Part shown: piece after piece, positions 55,305 to 63,988 of the stretch
Layout: every line of letters starts with the position of its first letter
Position numbering within the stretch: position 1 is the first letter of the stretch
Assembly (NCBI GenBank): GCA_017416505.1
Contig: JAFQCI010000076.1
Span: 102,576-166,575 of the forward strand
Reading direction: 5' to 3'
Source: Lachnospiraceae bacterium
GTDB lineage: Bacteria > Bacillota_A > Clostridia > Lachnospirales > Lachnospiraceae
Length of the DNA: 64,000 bases
Made by a program: the position numbers and the translations under genes
The notes under the pieces: generated by a model
What the model saw: only the letters and a program-made list of their open reading frames with translations
The model's database searches: none
Told to the model about the DNA's origin: nothing

Positions 55305-57135
55305 TCATTCTTTCCTTTAATCTCAATATTTCTTTTTTTAATGCCTTAATTGTATCATCTTTTTCCTGCACTTTCTGCTTTAAAACTACAATTGCCTCAT
55401 CCTTACATTCTGGAAAACATTCTTTGTAAAGATTTTCCAATTTACTACGAATAAGGGGCTCTCCTATCATAGTAATACGATTCATAAATTCTTGCTTTCG
55501 TTCATATGACACATCCACATTATCAAAACCTTGTAATGACTTTAATTCATCAAACAATCCCTGTATACTTTTTAAAGCAAATTCACCTATAGTAGAATTT
55601 AGAAAGAATGAATTTTTCAACAACATATGTATATTTTGTCCAAATGTATTTATTGGTAACTCTTTAATTCTTCCATTATCTAAAAAAATAACATTGTCTG
55701 TTGGAACATCAGATAAAATATATGGTGAATGTGTTGATATAATTACCTCAAAATAGAAATCCTTAAACTCCATATATAAGAAATCATATAAGTCATTTAT
55801 AAAACATCTACTCCATTCTGGATGCATATAACAATCAGGTTCATCTAATACTAATACTAGTTTCTGACCTTTTTCAGGTTCATAAAATTTGAAACATGCA
55901 TAAATTACTCCATACAAATTGGAAATAAACTCATAGCCATCTGATAACCCTAATATATCATACTCTATTAAACCTTTATAATCCAAGTTAATATCCCTAT
56001 TGTCATAATCTTTAAAAACTTCTTCTAAACAATTTTTTAAATCAAGAGATTTTTCTAATAAATCAAAAGAAATTATGATTCTCGTTGGTTTTTTCATGCA
56101 CTCCAAGGGAATCAGTTCAATTAAATGTTTCATCTTGTTCAGGTATTTTCTGAAGCATAACTCTGTATCCGTTATATTAGCATAATTATTCTTAACTAAT
56201 GCAGAATGCGCATCACATAAAACATTAACAATATCATCCCATTTTTCACTAGCCTTTTTTACATCGTACTGACATTTTTCAATAATTTTATCCATTTCTG
56301 TAATATAGTCTTTTAACACATCACTTCCTATTTCTCGGAAATTAGAAAATATACATTCTACCAACCTTAATAAAAAAGCTTCTTTAAATAATTCAGTTCC
56401 AGAAGGCATACTTTCAAAAAAACATTTTTGTCCTGGATATTTTTCTGGAACTAAATGTATTTTTCTATCTTCAAATGATAAATATCTCATTTTGGAATCT
56501 AATTCTATTTTCACATCTAAGTAATCTTTATTTAATTTCTTGGCTCGAGCTTTTTTATAAAATAAATATTCAAATTTGTAATATATACTTCTTTGAGAAT
56601 ACTCCATCCCATTTCTTGCAATATTAGAATGTATGATGTTTGCATACGAATGTGTTAGTGCATTTACTTTATTTCTTACTAAAATATATGCCATTTTATC
56701 ATTACGTGGCTTATTCTTTTCTAGCATTTTAAACTTATTTTTCTTGTAGTTTACCTTACAAATCGAAGTTTCCTTCTCATCCCATCCATAATACTCACCC
56801 TGTAAATCCATAATCCAAACACGATTATATTCAATATAAAAATCTTCACCATCAGCATAAATAAAAATGAAAGCTGATTCATCAAATGATTCCAACAATT
56901 CTGCCATTGATAAAATATAAGAGGTTTTTCCAGCTCCATTCTTGCCAACTACAACTGATATATTTTCAACATTATTCCTTTTCATTATATTAAAGTGATC
57001 TTTTTTCTTTGATATCCCAATTTTATACTTACTTTTTTCCTTTTCACAAAGCTCCACTTCATAACTTTTATCAAATAAATATTGTTGTCGTTCAATATTT
57101 CTAAACTTTTCTATGTATACAAATACTAAATGCAT
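55297..57135 (-). CDS. AAA/ABC-type ATPase (PtuA-like)
   Basis: 612 residues of the SMC/ABC-like ATPase group used in defence systems. Walker A GKNGAGKT is at 64-71, Walker B LVLVLDEPDCYMHPEW near 430, and the H-loop VIISTHSPYILSD. The C-terminus has a short coiled coil. No TOPRIM domain was seen, so it is not an OLD-family nuclease; with the HNH neighbour it suggests a Septu-like system. The DUF7662-like gene precedes it by about 60 bp. Confidence 0.82.
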   Translation of the reverse strand: MHLVFVYIEKFRNIERQQYLFDKSYEVELCEKEKSKYKIGISKKKDHFNIMKRNNVENISVVVGKNGAGKTSYILSMAELLESFDESAFIFIYADGEDFYIEYNRVWIMDLQGEYYGWDEKETSICKVNYKKNKFKMLEKNKPRNDKMAYILVRNKVNALTHSYANIIHSNIARNGMEYSQRSIYYKFEYLFYKKARAKKLNKDYLDVKIELDSKMRYLSFEDRKIHLVPEKYPGQKCFFESMPSGTELFKEAFLLRLVECIFSNFREIGSDVLKDYITEMDKIIEKCQYDVKKASEKWDDIVNVLCDAHSALVKNNYANITDTELCFRKYLNKMKHLIELIPLECMKKPTRIIISFDLLEKSLDLKNCLEEVFKDYDNRDINLDYKGLIEYDILGLSDGYEFISNLYGVIYACFKFYEPEKGQKLVLVLDEPDCYMHPEWSRCFINDLYDFLYMEFKDFYFEVIISTHSPYILSDVPTDNVIFLDNGRIKELPINTFGQNIHMLLKNSFFLNSTIGEFALKSIQGLFDELKSLQGFDNVDVSYERKQEFMNRITMIGEPLIRSKLENLYKECFPECKDEAIVVLKQKVQEKDDTIKALKKEILRLKERMND

Positions 57136-57194
57136 AATTTATTACTCCTTTAGTATACTAAATTTCTTTATCTTTTTAACTGCATCAGATATTC

Positions 57195-58262
57195 TCATTC
57201 TTTATCATCTTTTAAATCTTCTCCATTGAAATGCTGAGAATATGAATTGTATATTTTTTTGATTTTTTCATCAATATCTTTCTCATATGATACTTGCCAT
57301 AAACACATATCCATTACTTTCATTACAGGATATTCCATTCCGAATGCATTTAATTCTGTTCTTACTTTTTCAAATTCATCTTTATATCTTAAATAATATT
57401 TGGCAACATCTCTTACAGATCTTCTATCATATCCACCGGTCGAAATACCATATTCTCTTAATGTCTGAATATAATATCTATCATAGGCTGGAACACAACC
57501 CAATGTTCCTAAAAGAATCTTAGTTACTAAAGTATCCGTTGCATTATTAGTAAATCCATCAAAAGAAGGTTGTTCTTTCGCATATGCCTGTCGAATTCTA
57601 CCACTTACATCTTCCAATAAATCCAACATTTTTTCTTCTATTAAGCTTTCAGCTGTTATTCCTAATAAAGAATTATACTTTTCTTCTAGTATAATTTCTA
57701 CGACAGCAATATGAACTTTATAATCTTTCTGTAATAGGAAGGAAGAACCTCTGTACATTCCCCAGCTTGCCAAATAAAAAGCTAAATGTAATGCTAAATA
57801 ATCCACAGTATTTTCGTCGCAATTATTTCTATAAGTTTTAAAAGCATTATAACAATGACACCAAGACAGATATCTTCCATGGCTATCTTTAACAGTTTCA
57901 TTAAAGTATGTACGAATACAACGAATTGCTTCATCAATAGATAGCGAGGGTTCTTTTTCGACATCTATTTTCATTTTAGGTTTTAAAATAGTCTCTTTAT
58001 TAACATAGTCCCTTTTCACAAACTCAATCGTTTGATTAGTAATGCTTACATTTTGACTCATATATCCAGCATCAATCCAGCCAAATGCAATAGAGTGTGA
58101 TTCTGAATTAGCCCATAATGCCGGATACTTGTATGCGGACTCTGGTAGACATTCTCCTAAAACACTTTCAATTTCTTTAAAACTCATTTTCACTACATTC
58201 TTATCACTATTTTTCAAATACGTAGTAAGTGCAATATACTTATCTCCTTTAGCCATTTTCAA
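57195..58262 (-). CDS. DUF7662-like N-terminus with an uncharacterised C-terminal domain
   Basis: 355 residues. The first 90 (KYIALTTYLKNSDKNVVKMS ... FKEIESVLGECLPESA ... WANSESHSIAFGWIDAGY) match the small DUF7662-type domain often found beside restriction genes. The following 250 residues are not recognised; they contain YLALHLAFYLASWGMYRGSS and the Trp/Tyr-rich CVPAYDRYY. TTG at 58262 has GGAG seven bases upstream; ATG at 58256 is an alternative. It is probably in one unit with the ATPase/HNH pair. Confidence 0.68.
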   Translation of the reverse strand: MKMAKGDKYIALTTYLKNSDKNVVKMSFKEIESVLGECLPESAYKYPALWANSESHSIAFGWIDAGYMSQNVSITNQTIEFVKRDYVNKETILKPKMKIDVEKEPSLSIDEAIRCIRTYFNETVKDSHGRYLSWCHCYNAFKTYRNNCDENTVDYLALHLAFYLASWGMYRGSSFLLQKDYKVHIAVVEIILEEKYNSLLGITAESLIEEKMLDLLEDVSGRIRQAYAKEQPSFDGFTNNATDTLVTKILLGTLGCVPAYDRYYIQTLREYGISTGGYDRRSVRDVAKYYLRYKDEFEKVRTELNAFGMEYPVMKVMDMCLWQVSYEKDIDEKIKKIYNSYSQHFNGEDLKDDKE

Positions 58263-58313
58263 GTCTCATCTCCTATAATTTATCAAATTAATATATACCA
58301 ATTAGATATTATG

Positions 58314-58460
58314 TTATCCAACATAAATAGTATCACCTTTTACCATAACATGAAACCATACAGGCATTTTCTTGGTTAGCAGGAAAGTATGAACATCTCT
58401 TGGGTTATCAAAATAGCTTTTTCGTATATCTAGGTAATTAATCTGATTCAGTTTCACCAT
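58314..58460 (-). CDS. Small 48-residue protein, unrecognised
   Basis: ATG at 58460 has AAGGTG five bases upstream. The ORF encodes MVKLNQINYLDIRKSYFDNP ... TFLLTKKMPVWFHVMVKG ... DTIYVG. The mixed alpha/beta composition with aromatic and charged residues looks like a real folded small protein. It lies between the HIRAN and DUF7662-like genes, co-directional with both. Function unknown. Confidence 0.55.
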   Translation of the reverse strand: MVKLNQINYLDIRKSYFDNPRDVHTFLLTKKMPVWFHVMVKGDTIYVG

Positions 58461-58550
58461 TTTTCACCTTGTTTTACGCATCTATCAAACTACAACTATT
58501 TACACTAATATATTTTATTAATGAATGCAATCTTGAAATTTTTCCATCTC

Positions 58551-58979
58551 CTACTCTTCAACCATATACACCGAGATTGGAACCCCACGTTCTGTTGGTG
58601 CATTCCTATGTTTCTTGTCGTTCATCTCATCACGTGGCTCATCCACAATGGCAATAAATTTCTTACCACAGTCCATCAAACGTGCAATCGTTTCATTTTT
58701 ATATCGTGTTATGTAACCAAGCAAATCATCTTCTCCATAATAGACACCTACTGCCCATTCATCAAACTCATTCATAGCATCACGATAAAGCTTCAATTCT
58801 GTTCCCGGAATCAACTCATCAAGGTTCTGTTCATCTTGCTCGCCTTCTATATGAAAATTCATCCCTGCAATGGCTGTTTCAAGAACTTTTATCTGTACAC
58901 CTTTTTTCTGAAACACATTTTTCTGAAAAAAGCCAGCTTGTAATGTGTCATTTTTCTCTTGATACATATACTCTGACAT
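58551..58979 (-). CDS. HIRAN-domain protein
   Basis: 142 residues. The HIRAN pattern is clear: AIAGMNFHIEGEQ, LIPGTELKLYRDAMNEFDEW, AVGVYYGEDDLLGYI, ARLMDCGKKFIAIV. HIRAN domains bind DNA ends (3' single strands) in eukaryotic HLTF and occur alone in bacterial defence and repair loci. The ATG lies four bases after the J-like gene's stop with AGGAG upstream. Confidence 0.85.
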   Translation of the reverse strand: MSEYMYQEKNDTLQAGFFQKNVFQKKGVQIKVLETAIAGMNFHIEGEQDEQNLDELIPGTELKLYRDAMNEFDEWAVGVYYGEDDLLGYITRYKNETIARLMDCGKKFIAIVDEPRDEMNDKKHRNAPTERGVPISVYMVEE

Positions 58980-58983
58980 TCTC

Positions 58984-59868
58984 CTACACTCCTAACATTT
59001 CTGTAATTTGTCCATTTAAGTCCGTCAATCTTTCGTTACATGAATTCATACGACTTTCTAAGGTTTTTAAATATTCTTTTGTCATTTCTTCATTCTGCAA
59101 AGTTTCTTTCGCTATAAACGGGAAACTACTCTTGATTTTCTCAATTTCCAACCAAATTCCTTGTTCTCTTGCTTCGTATTGCTGTTTTGTACTTAATAAA
59201 ATACCATCCTCTTCTATTGGAGCAAAACATTCAAACACTTCTTTTGCCAGAGAATAATCCTCCATAAATTGTTCTACAATTTCTAATGTTTCGCCTTGTT
59301 TCACTTCAGACGTGATTGACATTTCAAACATTAACTCTTCTGTATCTTTTGCATATAACATTTCATGTACTAGCCGTAATTCTTCTAACTGTTGTTTCTG
59401 ATATAATACCAAAGCTCTCTTATATAACTGCTTTTGAAAATCTGTTAGATCCTTATGTACCTCTGGGTGAAAATCTCTTACAATCTCTTTATAGAGATTC
59501 TGCAATTCATCTCGTTCCTCCTTGGAAAGATTACTTTGTAAAGAATCTCTTTTATAATTTTGATTCAATTGTTCTAATTGATTTTTGCGTTCTTCTTCCA
59601 ATTGCTTTTCTATTGCTTCTAAATCAACTGGTTCGCGTCTATTGATAGCAGTCTGAATTAACTGCTTCTTTTTCTCGGCCAAGGTAACTTCTAATTCTAC
59701 TTTCAATACCTGTTCCTCATACACACCTATTTTCTGCATATATTCTTCTCTGAGTGCAGGTCCTTCTACATATAGTAATTTGTCACGTTTCTCTAATACA
59801 ACCAGTAACGCATATTTGATTGAAAGTACTTCTTTTTCAAGCCATTTAGAGTAAGTCTGTTCTAGCAT
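58984..59868 (-). CDS. Coiled-coil protein with a J-domain-like segment
   Basis: 294 residues, mostly coiled coil. Residues about 120-170 (LYKEIVRDFHPEVHKDLTDF, then KRALVLYQKQQLEELRLVHE) resemble a DnaJ domain, with HPE in place of HPD, which may abolish normal DnaK stimulation. It probably acts as an adaptor. The ATG overlaps the AAA+ gene by seven bases, with GGAGG in its 3' end, so the pair is translationally coupled. Confidence 0.68.
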   Translation of the reverse strand: MLEQTYSKWLEKEVLSIKYALLVVLEKRDKLLYVEGPALREEYMQKIGVYEEQVLKVELEVTLAEKKKQLIQTAINRREPVDLEAIEKQLEEERKNQLEQLNQNYKRDSLQSNLSKEERDELQNLYKEIVRDFHPEVHKDLTDFQKQLYKRALVLYQKQQLEELRLVHEMLYAKDTEELMFEMSITSEVKQGETLEIVEQFMEDYSLAKEVFECFAPIEEDGILLSTKQQYEAREQGIWLEIEKIKSSFPFIAKETLQNEEMTKEYLKTLESRMNSCNERLTDLNGQITEMLGV

Positions 59869-61436
59869 GATAATTCCTCCTCTACTGCTTGCTGAATATC
59901 ACTATCTGTTAATACAATCAAATCCTCTTCTGACATTTCAGGTAATGACGCAATACGATCTGCCTGACAACAAATTGCAGTTTCAAACATATTTCTTACA
60001 GTACGTGCATTTCCAAAATGCTCCTGTCGGTTTTCGTACATATTACGAAACTGCTCCAATAACTTCATAGCCACTTCGTCGCTAATACAATATCCATTGT
60101 TTGAACAAAAACGCTCAAATATTTTCAACAAATCCTCTCCAACATAATCCGGAAAATGAAAAAATTTATTAAAACGTGAACGAAGCCCTGGATTAGAATC
60201 AATAAAATTATGCATCAATTCATCGTAACCGGCCACAATCACAACCAAATCATCTCTATGGTCTTCCATTCCTTTTAAGAGAGTTTCAATTGCTTCTTTT
60301 CCATAACTGTCCTCTCCTTCTCCAACCAACGCATATGCCTCATCAATAAATAGAACTCCGCCTAAGGCTTCCTGTATTACTTTTTGAGTCTTAATAGCTG
60401 TCTGACCCAAATATCCGGCTACCAATGCGCTTCTATCTGTTTCCACAAGTTGCCCCTTCGCCAAAATTCCCATCTTATAATATAGTTGTGCTATCAAACG
60501 TGCGATAGTGGTCTTTCCAGTGCCCGGATTACCAGTAAACACTAAATGATACGAAATAGTAGGCACCTTTAACCCCTTTTTCTTTCTAATCTTTGCAACC
60601 TTAATAAAATTCAAAAGACTATGTACATCTTTCTTTACCTTTTCTAAGCCAACCAGACTATCTAATTCTTGTAATAATTCATCCAACGTTTTATCATTAT
60701 CCGGTGTACTAACTGCGGCATGCTCCATATTGTCATTTTCCTTACTTACCGTATTAATGGCATTAATAATTGCATCAACCTTATCATTAAGATTGCTTAT
60801 ATTATCACTAACCGTTTCAATTTCATCTGATTCGTATTCTTCATTCATTTCCGTAACTTTTTTATTTACAAATTCTAATAATCCCGGATTCTTTTTCTCT
60901 GTCTCATTTCTATAGTATTCTTTCTCTTTTTCCGGCGTTTTATAATAACCGTTTTCATTGAGTTCCGTAATATTATGATCTGGTACAAACTTCAATTTAA
61001 AATCTTCATCTGCAGGCTTCAGGCACTGTTCAACTAATGTATCCATGGTTTTAGTCCAACAATCTGCTTCAAGAATTGTAAAATCTCCATTTATCAATGC
61101 AATTGCAGCCAAAAAGTCTCCAATACAATTGATAACTTCTTTCTGCTTTGCTGGCTTATCAATATCTCTTAGGAAAACAGGGGTTAATAGTTCCCGTTTT
61201 TCTTCACCACAACAAGACATCGCTGTGAGAATTTGCTCCATCGTGTACTCTTTTCCTGTTAGTATTTTAATTGCCTCACCATATTCTTTTGCATAAAAAG
61301 AATTACATGACCACATACGCAAACTGATACTAACAAGAAACTTTCCTATCATCGTCTTATTAGCACTAGGATTATATTGGCAAACTGTATTTATTACTTT
61401 ATCGTAACTACTTTTTAGTTCTTGAAACTTATCCAT
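59862..61436 (-). CDS. CbbX/SpoVK-like AAA+ ATPase
   Basis: 524 residues. An N-terminal 240-residue region without a recognised fold (helical, Glu-rich) precedes the AAA+ module: LDSLVGLEKVKKDVHSLL, Walker A GNPGTGKTT near 300, Walker B VLFIDEAYAL, and the arginine-finger region NPGLRSRFNKFFHFPDY. CbbX-like ATPases remodel protein partners by threading. ATG at 61436 has AGGAGG seven bases upstream; the ORF opens at 61457. It is coupled to the J-like and HIRAN genes. Confidence 0.83.
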   Translation of the reverse strand: MDKFQELKSSYDKVINTVCQYNPSANKTMIGKFLVSISLRMWSCNSFYAKEYGEAIKILTGKEYTMEQILTAMSCCGEEKRELLTPVFLRDIDKPAKQKEVINCIGDFLAAIALINGDFTILEADCWTKTMDTLVEQCLKPADEDFKLKFVPDHNITELNENGYYKTPEKEKEYYRNETEKKNPGLLEFVNKKVTEMNEEYESDEIETVSDNISNLNDKVDAIINAINTVSKENDNMEHAAVSTPDNDKTLDELLQELDSLVGLEKVKKDVHSLLNFIKVAKIRKKKGLKVPTISYHLVFTGNPGTGKTTIARLIAQLYYKMGILAKGQLVETDRSALVAGYLGQTAIKTQKVIQEALGGVLFIDEAYALVGEGEDSYGKEAIETLLKGMEDHRDDLVVIVAGYDELMHNFIDSNPGLRSRFNKFFHFPDYVGEDLLKIFERFCSNNGYCISDEVAMKLLEQFRNMYENRQEHFGNARTVRNMFETAICCQADRIASLPEMSEEDLIVLTDSDIQQAVEEELSC

Positions 61437-61555
61437 TTCTGCCTCCTGAAACTCCATTATCAGCGAAGTCTTAATATCTGTAATCTATTTCTTCCATTAT
61501 ACCAAAAAAGAATTCTATATACTATTAAATTTTTACCTATAATTCATCTTTTTTA

Positions 61556-61881
61556 CTAATCATTACTTGATTTTCTGTACATTTTTTCTTTAGTATTATT
61601 TTCATATACAATCGCAAATAATTCTGTTCCAAATCCATTAATCTCAGTATCATCCATCAGTTGCATATAAAAATGATATTCCGTTTCGTTATCTTTGTCT
61701 AATTGCACATCTCCACAATAGAATCTTCAAAAACATCAACCCATACTTTAAAAAACAAATCGTGATCTGAAACTTCATACTTACTAAGCAAATATTTTTC
61801 ATCTTCCACAAATATCGTTTGATCTTTTTCAAACAAATCTGATTCCATTGTATTTTCCGTTCCTTTCTCAATTATTCTCAT
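61556..61881 (-). pseudogene. Frameshifted remnant related to the neighbouring coiled-coil GNAT gene
   Basis: The first part (DQTIFVEDEKYLLSKYEVSD, then HDLFFKVWVDVFEDSIV) resembles the region DVFVEDDIILLRNCKDSE of the gene just upstream. The frame closes at 61699. In another frame the sequence goes on as GDVQLDKDNETEYHFYMQL and ends with a TAG at 61556. A one-base shift near 61705 joins them. The acetyltransferase core is largely missing. Confidence 0.6.
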
Positions 61882-62737
61882 ACAAGTCATTCCTCCTGCT
61901 CCTATTTCGTATTTTCCCATTTTCTAAAAAAAATCTATAATCTAACACATGACTTAGCATTTTTCTTGGTTCCACTTGAATTTGTTCAGCCAGCATTACC
62001 ATTCGTTCCGTAATCTCAGCTAAATATTTCTCTTCAAAAGCGGTAGCAGCATCTTCATCCCCTTGAAATGTATAATCATAAATGTCTATTAATCTAGCAC
62101 CTAATTTTTCCATTAACAATTGACTCGGAATATTATCGGTTTCCACCAAAGCTTGAAACTGTGTCTTATTCGTTATCTTCGATATAGCTGGTAAAAATAA
62201 TGAAATAACTGTACTACCATATCCCTTATGACAATACTCTTTCAATAATTCAATGGCGATTTCCCATAAATTAGAACGTGTGTCTTTTATAGAGATATAC
62301 CCCATGAATTCATTGTCACTTTTTCTGATAACAGAACAACAAAAAGTATGTTCTTCTTTAAAAGAATTCCAGGCAATATCTGATGCACTTTCATTATCAT
62401 AATAATCAGGCGTATCTGTATTTTCTTTCTTTATCTGAATATATTTTTCCTTTTCTGAATCTTTACAATTTCTTAACAAAATAATATCATCTTCAACAAA
62501 TACATCACTTTCCTTCTCTTTTATAAAATTCCAACTCTTTCCATTATTACTGTTCTTCAATCTTTCAATTTTTTTCTCTAATTCTTCACATTTTGCATCA
62601 AGCATTTCCATAATCTTCGAATGGGATATTTCCTTTTCCTCATCATTTTGTTGTTCCATCTCATCGAACAATTTTAATAATTCCTCTAAAAAAGATATCT
62701 CCATCATATTTTCCGCTTTCTTTTGTAATCTGGCCAT
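61868..62737 (-). CDS. GNAT-family acetyltransferase with N-terminal coiled coil
   Basis: 289 residues. Residues 10-65 form an acidic coiled coil (LLKLFDEMEQQNDEEKE; KIERLKN). The GNAT region follows (about 78-230) with FMGYISIKDTRSNLWEIAIE and the acetyl-CoA loop region EYCHKGYGSTVISLF. The C-terminal tail is basic. The substrate is unknown. The ribosome binding site is AAGGAGAG. It lies in a close run with the two small genes upstream. Confidence 0.72.
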   Translation of the reverse strand: MARLQKKAENMMEISFLEELLKLFDEMEQQNDEEKEISHSKIMEMLDAKCEELEKKIERLKNSNNGKSWNFIKEKESDVFVEDDIILLRNCKDSEKEKYIQIKKENTDTPDYYDNESASDIAWNSFKEEHTFCCSVIRKSDNEFMGYISIKDTRSNLWEIAIELLKEYCHKGYGSTVISLFLPAISKITNKTQFQALVETDNIPSQLLMEKLGARLIDIYDYTFQGDEDAATAFEEKYLAEITERMVMLAEQIQVEPRKMLSHVLDYRFFLENGKIRNRSRRNDLYENN

Positions 62738-62747
62738 AATACTCTCC

Positions 62748-62867
62748 TTAACTTAATACATTATCATTTTTACATGTTTCATAATGTCTACATGTAACAC
62801 AAAATTTACTGCAATAACTAAAGTTCCAATTGAAAAACTTCTTTATCCAATATCCGAATCTTTCCAC
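62748..62867 (-). CDS. Small cysteine-rich protein (39 residues)
   Basis: GTG start at 62867 with GGGAG five bases upstream. The product begins MERFGYWIKKFFNWNFSYCS and ends KFCVTCRHYETCKNDNVLS. Its four cysteines, in CxxxCxxCxxxxxC spacing, suggest a zinc or Fe-S site. It ends 10 bp before the GNAT start and begins 17 bp after the EF-hand protein gene, so it fits an operon. Confidence 0.55.
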   Translation of the reverse strand: MERFGYWIKKFFNWNFSYCSKFCVTCRHYETCKNDNVLS

Positions 62868-62884
62868 ATATCTCTCCCTTTTGA

Positions 62885-63151
62885 TCAAATCATCCCAAAC
62901 TTTGCATATACAATAATCGAAACAATAAAAAGTGCTAATCCTAAAAATCTTTGATCACTACTTTTGCCAGCAGCTAAAAGATAGATACCTGCGATTGGCA
63001 TTGCAAAGATAGCCAATACCATCATAGCCAAGCAACCATTTCCATTATTATTACTATTATTTTGTTCATTTTTAGAAATTGATTTATAAATATGATAGTT
63101 GATAAATGCATCTTCCATATCGTATTTACCATTGTCATTCCAATCACACAT
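62885..63151 (-). CDS. Small membrane protein with an EF-hand-like loop
   Basis: 88 residues. The N-terminus CDWNDNGKYDMEDAFINY matches a calcium-binding loop (D-x-N-x-N-G-x-x-D-x-x-D). An Asn/Ser-rich linker and two membrane helices (CLAMMVLAIFAMPIAGIYLL and FLGLALFIVSIIVYAKFG) follow. No family was recognised. The ribosome binding site is GGGG. Confidence 0.65.
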   Translation of the reverse strand: MCDWNDNGKYDMEDAFINYHIYKSISKNEQNNSNNNGNGCLAMMVLAIFAMPIAGIYLLAAGKSSDQRFLGLALFIVSIIVYAKFGMI

Positions 63152-63496
63152 AAATTCATCCCCTGTCTGTTTTGTTTAATAAAAAAGGAATCAAAAGTAA
63201 GTTATTTCCCTACCTTGATTCCAGTATAAATTTTTATATGTACAAAAAAAAGGACTTTATCATATTGAAGTATATACTCGTTACTATTCACAGTTCAATG
63301 TCATTTAGATAATTTTCGACTACACAATGCTATTTCTTTGATATAAAGATGTAAATTTAGATAATCTACGAAAACTATAAGTTTTTCTCAAACATCAAAT
63401 ATTTTGGAAAACTTGTAGATATTTTATGGTATGACAAATAAACAGATTCACATCTGTTTCAAAAAATGGTATAATTATAACCTGTTATGAAATTTC
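63152..63496. other. Intergenic region between the EF-hand protein and the IS remnant
   Basis: This AT-rich, 345-bp stretch has no ORF with a ribosome binding site. It contains the terminator-like hairpin at 63180-63221 and imperfect ATCTAC/GTAGAT-bordered complementarity around 63362-63420, which may mark an old insertion end. Confidence 0.4.
63180..63221 (-). terminator. Terminator-like hairpin upstream of the EF-hand protein gene
   Basis: On the minus strand GGAATCAA (63221-63214) pairs with TTGATTCC (63193-63186) and is followed by TTTTTTA. It would stop transcription coming from the IS remnant. Confidence 0.65.
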
Positions 63497-63900
63497 TTAA
63501 GCTGCTCTGTATATAAAATATCGAGGTTTTCGGAAGTGAGCTGTTTTTAATCTCGGGTACTGGCGGCTGTCTCTAATGGGGATTAGTTCAGACGCAAGGA
63601 TTTTCATAACTTCCATGGAATCTTCCTTTGTTGTTAAACGAAGGAAGATTCTACTTATATGTGCAGCTACGGTGAAATTTACCTTATAGCTGTGTTTGGT
63701 ATCATGTGTTTCAACAATCGTATTATTAATGAAGGTCTCTGTTACATTGTACAAAATGATTCTTGAATAAATTTCCTGCTTAATATATTCCGGTTTATAT
63801 GAATGAAAATTGCTCAACCCAATGGTATATTTAAGTTTTCTAAATGAGGATTCGATTCCCCATATGCCGATATTTAAAAAATGCCGATATTCAGACTTCT
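63497..63900 (-). mobile_element. IS4-family transposase, C-terminal remnant
   Basis: The minus-strand frame, open from about 63899 to 63497, reads IWGIESSFRKLKYTIGLSNF, then HSYKPEYIKQEIYSRIILYN. This is the C-terminal part of IS4-type DDE transposases, including the catalytic Glu context (GIESSFRKLKY). The N-terminal two thirds and the DD residues are absent. The upstream junction carries ATATCGGCAT twice within 25 bp, and its inverse near 63930, suggesting rearrangement. Confidence 0.72.
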
Positions 63901-63942
63901 AAAATACTGGTATTGTAACACTTTATATATTTATCGGCATTT

Positions 63943-63978
63943 CTTACTATAAGATTGTAACTGCTATCTTATAGTAAG
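63943..63978. repeat. Perfect 13-bp inverted repeat next to a start site
   Basis: CTTACTATAAGAT (63943-63955) and ATCTTATAGTAAG (63966-63978) are separated by 10 bases. The right arm runs into the AAGGAGG ribosome binding site of the following ORF (63976-63982), so the stem could partly mask it. Confidence 0.6.
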
Positions 63979-63988
63979 GAGGTTTCAT

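Noticed and set aside
54138..57135. Retron with PtuAB effector
   Set aside because: No reverse transcriptase gene next to the pair.
39483..62737. Integrated prophage or ICE
   Set aside because: No integrase, terminase, capsid, portal, relaxase or T4SS genes; content is nuclease, helicase, methylase and ATPase genes.
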